Below, piece after piece: positions 1 to 8,359 of a stretch of DNA of 21,556 bases. The translations under genes and the position numbers were made by a program. Where the stretch lies: NCBI GenBank assembly GCA_029747585.1, contig JAPEVF010000768.1:1-21556 (forward strand), given 5' to 3'. Below the pieces are notes generated by a model, which saw only the letters and a program-made list of their open reading frames with translations, was not told the DNA's origin and searched no databases. The stretch's first letter is position 1; each line of letters starts with the position of its first letter. The stretch is from Pleurotus djamor (Eukaryota; Basidiomycota; Agaricomycetes; Agaricales; Pleurotaceae).

Positions 1-2
1 TC

Positions 3-74
3 AACCACAGCGCTCCCCAGTGCTGCCATTGCGGCTGGCGCGGATCCCATGCCCCGAACTGCCCCTTCAAGTAA
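3..74 (+). CDS. C-terminal end of a gene with a Cys/His cluster (partial)
   Basis: The frame from position 3 to the TAA at 72-74 reads as a compact C-terminus, CCHCGWRGSHAPNCPFK. Its Cys and His residues are spaced like a small zinc-binding knuckle (CxxC, then H and C). The rest of the gene lies before the window, so neither the family nor the upstream exon structure can be judged. The only support is the Cys/His pattern and the long non-coding stretch after the stop, which fits a 3' UTR. A DNA- or RNA-binding protein is possible, but that is a guess. The frame could also be a chance reading. Confidence 0.4.
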   Translation, partial: NHSAPQCCHCGWRGSHAPNCPFK

Positions 75-1650
75 ATGTAAACCCATCCCTGCCCCAAAGC
101 TCAGATCATTTTGTTGTCGTTGCTTGTCCCTGTGTCTTGAGCAAAGAATGTTATTTATTCGCTCTGTGAGTACCCATCCCTTCCGTGTGCGTTTGTCTTT
201 CGTGAAGGGGTGAGGGCTGACGATTATCGTTTCGTTATGTGCAGGTTTTTTCGCTATCATCTCTCCATCATCCATCATCCATCCCCTTTCCATCGACATC
301 CAACATCCATAATCATATACCAGCATACTTGGTACCTCCCTCAATATTTATTCGAGCTCGGAGCCGTTCCACGCCCATCCATCTATCCCTTACGAACACC
401 TCATCTCACCTCCGTGGCAGCCTCCATCTCTAACCACCACCTCTCGCCACCACCTCCTTCGAACTCACACCCCATCCATGCGAAGGACATCCTCCGGTCC
501 ATGCCGAGGTCATCTCAGTAACAGACACACGGAGTGGGCATGTCGGAGGCGTCGAGGACTTGGGGGATTGGGGGTTCCGAAGCTTGGCAGTGGAAAGGCA
601 TCCATCATATCGGTGGCGCGTCGTGTGATAGGCAAGGTCGAAGAAGCATCCAACCATCCCCACAGTTGTGCAGTTGCGCGGTGTGGGGTGCCGGGGGAGA
701 AGGGAGTAGTGGGGGAGCTAAACTCTACCGGTCTACCTTCTACTCCACCTTTCCCGATCGTCCGAGGTCTCCGATGCGACTCTTCTTGTTCTTGTACCAC
801 CATTACCCCCATCCCCACACGTACGCTCACCTTTCCCCGCCTTGACCCTCTTCCCTCCCCTTACCTTCATCCCTCTCCTACACACCCACTCCCACCCACC
901 TTTACCCTTGCCCGGTGCCCACCCTCCGCACTCCATTCACCACCCTCCATCCCCACCTTCGCTCACATACATCTCGCTATGTAATCATCCTTAATACCTA
1001 GTTGGTATCGTATATCATATATCATCCCCCAGTTACCCTGTTTGATTTCGATCCCTACACTTGTACTTGTACGTGTATCACCACCAAACACAACTTACCC
1101 CATGTACTTCGTATACGTATCACGCATCATCGACATCCTTTGCTCTGCTCTGCTACAACATATTCTTTTTGAAAACTTCTTTCTTTGAGCGTACGTTTGT
1201 ACATGTGAGTGAGTACTTGATTCGTGTGCATGATGAACGTGCGTCGTGTATTTGAGTGATTGTATGCATCTTTTCGGCGCATACACCTCCTACATCCGTG
1301 TTCTATGTTCCGTGCTCACCCAAACCGTAAACCCGAAAACCCATAACCCATAACCCTACTCCATCGCTTAGAGTACACGGCCATCGACGCGTTGAGCGGC
1401 GTACACCTTCCATTCTTTTTGAAATTTCATAAAGCAATTCATCGGCTCCTCCATCCGACGTCCAACGCACGGCGTCCACGGAAACTCAAAGGAACGACGT
1501 CACAATAACNAACAAAAAGAAAGGCAAAAAAATAGATTACAAGCGAAAAAACGGAGAATGGACAGCGGGGTAACGGAACGGAACGAACGCCACGGATTTT
1601 TTTGGATCATTCGAACGACGGAAAGGTCTGACGTAGTTTGATTTTTTTTT
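75..1650. other. Pyrimidine-rich non-coding stretch
   Basis: There is no convincing gene here. The plus strand from about 240 to 960 is rich in C and T, with repeated 'ccatcc', 'cacc' and 'tcatc' words. This gives long low-complexity frames on both strands (Ser/Pro/His-rich on plus, Gly/Arg/Glu-rich on minus) without protein-like composition. The segment at 960-1650 is more AT-rich, with short pyrimidine runs and one ambiguous base at 1510. It could be a long 3' UTR of the gene ending at 74, an upstream control region, or simply intergenic. Confidence 0.5.
1322..1358 (+). repeat. Short degenerate telomere-like C/A array
   Basis: A run of about six imperfect units of the form 'aaccc(a/g)(t/a)' lies here, ending in 'cccataacccataaccct'. 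It resembles the C-rich strand of the TTAGGG telomere repeat but is not exact, and it is short. It is most likely simple-sequence drift or a small interstitial remnant. Confidence 0.3.
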
Positions 1651-3960
1651 GCGCGCTGGTGGATGGGGATGGTGGGTATGAGTTGGGTGCCTGCATTTGT
1701 TGTTATAGCTACCGTATACCGTATGTATTTTCCTTGGTTTTTATCTTTTTATCTACTTATCGATTATCGATATGGATGTGGAGGCGTTTACCGTGCGCGT
1801 TGACCATGGTGGGCGTTCCCCGTTTGTCACAGTGCGGAGGGTGTTCGAACGTTCATAACGGACTTGCGCTCACTTGTGCCTCGGATGCGATGGGTGGTGA
1901 CGTCATGACATCGTCAGGGTACCCCTAGAACGCCCTTTGAAACGATCTTGGTTTTCAAGCTGTTCGTCGCCTCGCAGTTGTGTGACTATCTTTCGAGTTC
2001 TCCTCACATCGGCGAAAACTTGACGACGCACTGTATACGGCCAACGATGCTCGTACCTGCTACAAACTCTGCACTCGCTTTCTCGTCCTTGAAAGACACC
2101 ACCGTTTGTTCATCTAGGGTACGGTCCAATTCTCCAGGAACAAAGGTATGCGGCAAGATTCAACCACTCGAATTACAGATATGGAGTAAGAACGGTTTTT
2201 TTTTGTACAGAAGGCGGGTCAAATACGAGATAACTAAGAAGGCGGTTCTTCTAGCGACGAAACGTTGAAATAGGCAGTTGGCGTGTCTTGCGTCGCTCGG
2301 CTATTTTTTCCCTTTATCCTCGTTGTCCCAATCACTTTCGACCACAAAACCACTGTTTCTCGAAATCGACGGCCAATACTCAGCGGTAAACCACTGCTTG
2401 GACTAGCGCGTTGCGTAGGCACTCCTGTCTTTCAGCATGTCATCGAGTCAACCGCCTCTGACGATCAAAGGTCTGCGTCCGTGAGGAGAGCGACGAGCTG
2501 ATCCATCCTATCCGGTATCCGCCATTTTAGTCCGAGATTGAACGGGAATATTCAGCGTCTGGAAACGGAACGGAACGACGCTGCGGGCTTGAAGTCGTCT
2601 GTCAAAGACTTTTTCGCGTTGCGTGGTGCACTCTAATACCTGTATGTTGTGTGCCTGCGATAGCTGCCGTGTGTATTTTGCTGGTTCTCGGATATATCAT
2701 ATGTTGGAGGTTGAACTTCTTGAACGGGGAACAGCCCTGCTCGTTGAAGGCGTTCGCTCGGTACCAGGGGTAGGCGAGAACGGACTTGTGCTCAGAGGCA
2801 GATGCTCAGATGCCTTCGTTTTGACACCCTGATTTCCTATGAAGCTCCTCTTTGGCTCCTGAGATGCCCTTCTTGGGTGGGAAGTTGATGTCGCTCTTCG
2901 TCTCTTCCCATCTACTTAGACTCAGCCATGGGTTGAGTGCTTGAGCTCTGAAAAGAGACACTCATATCCACGGACACTGACCTGACCTGACCTCTTTTGT
3001 GCTTCCAATCTCCCGGCCAGGCCAGCGGCCCCACCTCCCTCTTTAAACTCTCGTCCCAATCGCCAACGACTACAAAATCTTGTGTCCGCGATATGAGTCC
3101 GGCCAACTTCTCCGGGAGGAAATTCACCATTAAAGACTCAAAAACTCAAATTACGGATTTACGAACCGGCGTTATTGCTAGAGAAGAAAGAGAAGAAATT
3201 TCCAAATGACGCTGAATGCGACCAGAGTCACGCGTTGATGTAGGTGTAGTCAGGCGTTTGGCGCGTTAAGCGGTCATTTCTTCCTTTCTTCTCGTCGTNC
3301 CTAGTCGCCTCCAACCAAAAAAATGAAATGAATAAGATCGACGGTCAGGCCCTCAATTCAGCGCGTTGCGTGGCCATTCCTATCGTTCAACGTGTCATAC
3401 CCATCGCCAGTGAAGCTTCTTGCGTATGGTTCTCCGTTTGTTGTAATTGAAGGCCTGTGGAGGCTTCGAATGATCGACCGTACCAGGAATAGGCGATAAC
3501 AAACTTGGGTTCGTCCAGTCTCACATTATCAGTACCCCTATGAAACCCTTTGAAGCTCCTGAAACGAGCATTTTTGTTCGTGCCTTGCTGTGACCGTGAC
3601 CCTCTGCTTCTGCTTACCATCAGCGAAAACTTGACAACGAGCTGGACCCGACCAGAGGCACTCGTAACCACATGAAGACGGGCGTCGCTCGTAGGCTAGG
3701 CCCCTTATCTTGCGCCTTTTCGGGCCAATCCTTTCTCAATGTCGTTCCAAACGCCTTCGACCAGAGCTTGGGTCGCAAGCCGAACCGTGCTATTCTCTCT
3801 CTCTTTCCTGGGCCTACCAACGCGGAACGATACCCGATGGTCACGTTGAATATGCCTTCGACATCAGTGATGGTGCTTGCTTCTGTCGCTCATGTCACAT
3901 GTGTTGTTGATGTGAGACCCAGAGACAACACCGCCCTTCTTGCCACAGAGCTGTAAGCTG
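1650..3960. repeat. Diverged local repeat copies, non-coding
   Basis: Several sequence blocks recur in diverged form. One block holds 'cgaacgttcataacggactt' near 1848, 'aggcgagaacggacttg' near 2771 and 'aggcgataacaaacttg' near 3488. A second holds 'gtacccctagaacgcccttt' near 1919 and 'gtacccctatgaaacccttt' near 3532. A third holds 'catcggcgaaaacttgacga' near 2008 and 'catcagcgaaaacttgacaa' near 3618. A fourth holds 'gcgcgttgcgt' near 2407 and near 3360, followed by similar text. The frames inside are short and broken. This fits an old local duplication or a decayed mobile element in several pieces. No transposase or terminal repeat could be recognised. Confidence 0.5.
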
Positions 3961-3977
3961 TTTCCTATCCTACCACC

Positions 3978-6020
3978 ATGTCAGCCATCACCACGAACAA
4001 CAACTTCGGCGACGGAACCCAGAACAACGTCTATGGCGTGCAGAACAACTACGCCAATTGTACTTTAACTATCGTTTCGCAGCTTCATCCTCATTCTTCC
4101 CAAACTTCGCCATCACCTAGCGACCCTAACGGTCAATACGAGGACATCATCTTCAACGTCAATATCATCTGCAGGCAGCTGCGAAAAATGGGAGAGCAGC
4201 AATTTTCCGATGGAGGTTCACTAGCACTAGCGAACGCCGAGCTGGCACTCGTGGATTTCTCAAAAATGGTTGTCGTGGTCTCCCAGGCGCTTGATATCAT
4301 CGAGACGATTCCAGGGCGAATCAAGCTCCTTTCTCTCTTCAAAGCCATTCCAACTTCTATACAGTCCTTCGGGAAACAAATTCGAGAGCTTTATGTCGAA
4401 CTGCAGACACTTGAAACAGATATTACTCGAACGCGCGTGCCAAGTATCCCCGCCTCCGTGATCATGATTCGTGCTTCCTCCTCTAATTGGCGTCGGCTAT
4501 CATGCAAAATCGGCACATTTGTCGAAGCAAGTTTGTCCCTTATGGGGAAATTTCTCGCCTCAAGGTGTGTGTATGAACTTTACATAGCTGATTCATCGTA
4601 TGTTCTGGATGAGGCCTAATCCGCGCCATCATATAGCCAGTATTGGCGGACATTTATCCCTGAATACCAGTATGCGCAACTGGTTCAACTTCTACGCCAC
4701 CACCTCCTGGATCTTCACATACACCACATTCAAATGCAAGCCATCGTTGTGATAGATCATACCGGACGACGTCTACCCATACCCTTGGAATTTTGTACTT
4801 CCTGGGCGGTAAATACCGTAAATCACTGTACGCTCCTTGAGGAACACTCACCTCCTCCTTTGCTAGGATACACTCATTGTAATCAAGCAGCTGTGTCGAG
4901 GTACCCAAGGAACCCAACTGATTGAACGCAATCAGTGGGAGCTCTTTCAAGCCGGATCCGATGCCCTTGTTGAGACATCCAAGTTTCATTTCATTGCAAA
5001 GGCTAATATGGAATTTGAGATGAGCATCATCGTAACGAAGCCAGAGTCTCTGAGATCAGTTTGTCCTGGCTGTTCGTATAGGAACCGACACCAAGAAGTG
5101 GGTGAATGGATCACTTGGTATTAGCCTTCCCTTTGTTGTCNNTTGTTTTTTTTTTTGCTGACTCGCCATTCTGGATAGCTACGGATGCAACNAAAAAATT
5201 CCGAATTATTTTGGAAGTCCCTGGAAGTTACCTTCCCGCAGAAGAGAGGATCCTGAATGAAGATATTCCTTCTTCGTAAGCGATTTGTGCGCTTCCCGTA
5301 TTTTATTTGACTCTGAGGGTTGAACGAAGGACAGACTCTGACCTCGAAAATTTCTGTCGAGTCTCTATCCATGCGAAGCGTTTTATACGACGGAAACCCA
5401 AGTATGATACTGGCTCCCGCTACTCCTATGACGACCAAAGATCCTATGACGACCAAAGAGCTCCCTATCCAAGCACTCATTCTCCCCACCAAAGCACGAG
5501 CCATGGCGCGCCACCGTCGGGCTACCAACGCAGTCAGTATGACCTCAATGGCCAACTTTATGTCCCATCCAATGCACCCCCAAATGGTACGCGATCATTC
5601 CCCATCGTCGTTATTACTTCATGCTCATTTGGTCCTCCGTGATTAAGACCCGCGGTCGATGACAGGGAGCCCACAGTCACCGCAGCAGTATTACGCGGCT
5701 CAACATGGTGCGTTTCGAATGCCATCCCAAGTGCACACTATATCGACGNTTTTTATAACGTTGTAGACTATGTGCCTAACGTCCAATACTACAACCCTGC
5801 CTACGCCCCGTCATCGCAGTCCCCTATCGTTGGCTCACAAACACCACAGTTTCTCCCCATCCCCTCCAACTACGTTACCTCCTATGGCTATCCGCCAAAT
5901 ACCCGCCCGATGACACCCAACCAATATAGTCAAGAGGATCTGCGGAGCTCGGATTATCAACAGATATCTTCGTCGTCTCGAGGTCCCACAACGTCGTTTT
6001 CCATAGATTTGCTCTCTTGA
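3978..6020 (+). CDS. Ubiquitin-like domain protein with zinc ribbon and Asn-rich N-terminus (7 exons)
   Basis: Exons are 3978-4564, 4637-4808, 4867-5117, 5179-5275, 5330-5586, 5666-5707 and 5767-6020. All introns are GT-AG, 54-79 nt, and most phases join cleanly. The start ATG has a good context (ccaccATG). The frame needs one base removed next to the N at 5192, giving 552 residues. Residues about 7-25 are an Asn/Gly/Gln pseudo-repeat. Residues about 50-195 look helical. Residues about 227-312 contain DHTGRRLPIPLEFCTSW and match my memory of the ubiquitin-like domain in many fungal proteins. Cysteines 319, 322, 337 and 340 form a CxxC...CxxC ribbon, the second pair created by splicing. The tail from about residue 392 is rich in Tyr, Pro, Gln and Ser, with SYDDQR repeated. 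Function is unknown; a role in signalling or self-recognition, like fungal STAND-associated proteins, is only inference. Confidence 0.75.
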
Positions 6021-7277
6021 TCATACAATTAGTTCACGGAGTGCCTTTGCTCTCAATATTCTGTCTCCCTGTCCCATCCATACCCATTTGGCAAACACGA
6101 CGATATCAGCCTTCGATCCCTAGAGTAGAGGGATACATAATAAGAGGAGAAAGTTTTTCGCTTCGTTTGGTCCAATTCTCCGGAACCCGGAACGCTGGAT
6201 GTGAACCCCCCTTCCTTTGAAGGGAAAGCTGCTCTTATGATTCTCGCATTAAAAGGGCACCAGCGGAATCGACTTGCGTCGCGTTAACTCCCAGCAGTCA
6301 CCATAGGCTGTGGCGTCGGACTACACAATTGGCGGAGACTATCGCGCTACATACGGTATCAGCAGAACATAGTATGTCTAATAAGTAGGTGCTTCTGTAC
6401 CTATACGTACCGATTAATTTTTATGCAGATGGGCCTTTTCTGATCTCGTCGATGCCAACTGGCACCAGTGAACATGCATGTCGACTGACTTCTACATACG
6501 CACCGTAAAGGCTCTCGGAAATCTGATGTGATCGCCTATAATGGCAAGTGGCATGAGCGGTCACGGCGCTCATGATGATGAATCGTGATGCTTTGATCTC
6601 ATGGCTCCTTGTGCTGTCAACGATAAAGGGAATGCCTTGGGGAAGCGCACAGCCAGCGTAAGGTCCAATCGGGGAGCTCACGTCAAGGCTAGATGACCTA
6701 GTGACCAAGTAACTAGTAACCGGTGACCACTGGGGTAAGAACCAGGCAGCCACGAACGGTATCAGGACACCACGCGTGCGAGAGAGGAAGGACGAACAAG
6801 ATGGATAACTAATAAGAAGAAAGAAGCCTGTGGGGTTGAATGAACCGACGCCTATATGGAGGACGAATCGTGATGCATCATGCATCAACACCAACGGCAT
6901 GGGCTACTCGGATCATGGTTCCTTCTCGGAAAGTCGCAGTGTAAACCCCGAGAACTTCGAACCTTGGCCCTTTGCTTCGCAAACAGGTAAGTATGACCAA
7001 TTACCAAGGGATTCTCATGCGGAGGGGAAAAGGGGATGACCTTTTTGTGATATTGGTAAGAGATGTGATTATATTGACGAGTGTGGGGTAGGGTGGGTAT
7101 TCTATGGGGCACGAGCAAAAGAGCCTAGGGTAAAAGAGACATTGACATGATAGATTGGCCTTCGCTGCCAAGATGCCGAAATCTAGGGCGAGGAAGACGT
7201 GGGGCAGACGCGACCTCCAGGCCTCCCTGTGACCGACAGGGTGGGGAGCAAGGAGCCCTGTGTGCACGGGTATCGGA
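6021..7277. other. Intergenic region, no supported gene
   Basis: This stretch lies between the stop of the plus-strand ubiquitin-like gene and the stop of the minus-strand ATP23 gene, so it holds two convergent 3' ends. A minus-strand frame of about 159 codons at 6421-6900 has no recognised motif and an unremarkable composition. I see no RNA gene or mobile-element signature. Confidence 0.5.
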
Positions 7278-8359
7278 CTAGTAAAGCTGCGGAAACAAAA
7301 GATGATCAGCTGGGGTGTACTCTTGCAATGAACCGCCTCGAAAGGCGTGATCACGAAATGTGGTACTATGTACGTACCTCGTCGAAGGGTCGTGTATCAC
7401 TGAAGCAGCTGTCCCACACTTCATTAACTGCACGCTCAGCGGTTTCGGCGTCTGGACATGCGGGGTTGGACATGACGGACAGAACGGCTCTTCGACGAAC
7501 GCATGTCTGTTTGCCATGTTTTTGGGTTGGTCGAGGTTTTTATGTCCGCCGCATGGCAAGTTGTGAGAATCCGAGAAGACACGTGAGGGAGATTGGGTGG
7601 GGAGAGAAAAAGCAAGGGTGGTTAGACCGAAAGAAAGAAGAGAGAAGAGGTACGACAGTACGGACCTGGTGTTGTTTTGAGAAGGCGGTGAATCCCCTCC
7701 TGAGCTCACGCGTATATCGACAGTCGCCGCTCAAACTGTTGGCTCGAATCTAATCCACACACACGCGTACGCACACGCACAGCACAGATAGTCAGCAAGC
7801 TGATAATACTCTCATCCTCAGAAGAGAAGCTGGACTGACCTCGCTGCAAGCATGATGCCTCAAATTGCTCCAATCGACTTTAAACTTGCTGTGGTCGTAC
7901 ATATGGACCAGCTCATGTACGAGGGTATTCTCCATGTGCTTCTTGCTGAAGAAGTGCCCGGCGCAGAGAACTATTGCCCCAGCCTCCGGACTAAATCCGC
8001 CTGACCGCGATGAGTCGCATGGTGCGCAAACGATGTTCGAAGGGGGTACCTCGCAGCCTGAGAGTTTGAGGTGTTTAAGCATAAACACGACCGAAGGACC
8101 TTGAAAAAAGATTCATGGAGTTAGGACATAGAAAAGCCGGAATCCAGATAGACGACGACATACTGAACTGAAGGAGTTGCGATTTCCACTGTTCGCAGCC
8201 GTGGCAGTGGATTTCCAGCTGGTCTTTTGCGCGTTCTTCGGGGGTCACGCCTATCCCAGTTACGAGGGCTGCCCTCCGCCGCCATCGTTCGAAGGCGCTG
8301 GGTTGCCCGGGCGGAGGAGGCGTCGGGGACGTTGATGACGACGAGGACGGGTTGGACAT
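7278..8359 (-). CDS. ATP23: Mitochondrial inner membrane protease Atp23 (5 exons)
   Basis: Minus-strand exons are 8164-8359, 7840-8099, 7666-7749, 7378-7506 and 7278-7286, giving 225 residues, close to the 227 of yeast Atp23. Family knowledge: Atp23 is a metalloprotease of the intermembrane space that processes the Atp6 precursor and helps assemble the ATP synthase Fo sector. Seen here: the zinc motif HELVH at residues 127-131 inside [11 protein letters not shown]; the conserved NIVCAPCD and [13 protein letters not shown] before it; [13 protein letters not shown] and [14 protein letters not shown] after it; and a Cys-containing C-terminus ending PFDELY. Introns are 64, 90, 159 and 91 nt with consensus ends, and the first has a CTAAC branch site. 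The N-terminus is Ser/Pro-rich with no obvious cleavable presequence, as is usual for this family. The short second and third exons are secure because the family motifs run straight across them. Confidence 0.95.
7750..7839 (-). repeat. CA/CG-rich simple sequence inside ATP23 intron 2
   Basis: The 90-nt second intron of ATP23 contains a purine/pyrimidine alternating run, read on the plus strand as 'cacacacacgcgtacgcaca'. It lies near the acceptor, between the likely branch site and the AG. This is a short microsatellite and probably varies in length between strains. Confidence 0.5.

Noticed and set aside
478..984. 168-codon plus-strand frame
   Set aside because: It is a by-product of the pyrimidine-rich composition (Pro/Ser/Thr/His runs), with overlapping frames on both strands and no domain-like pattern.
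6421..6900. 159-codon minus-strand frame
   Set aside because: No recognisable motif, no supporting splice structure and no clear composition bias. It is long enough to note but not to call.
7199..7753. 184-codon plus-strand frame
   Set aside because: It lies antisense to ATP23 exons 3 and 4 and their introns, where the minus strand is secure from family motifs.
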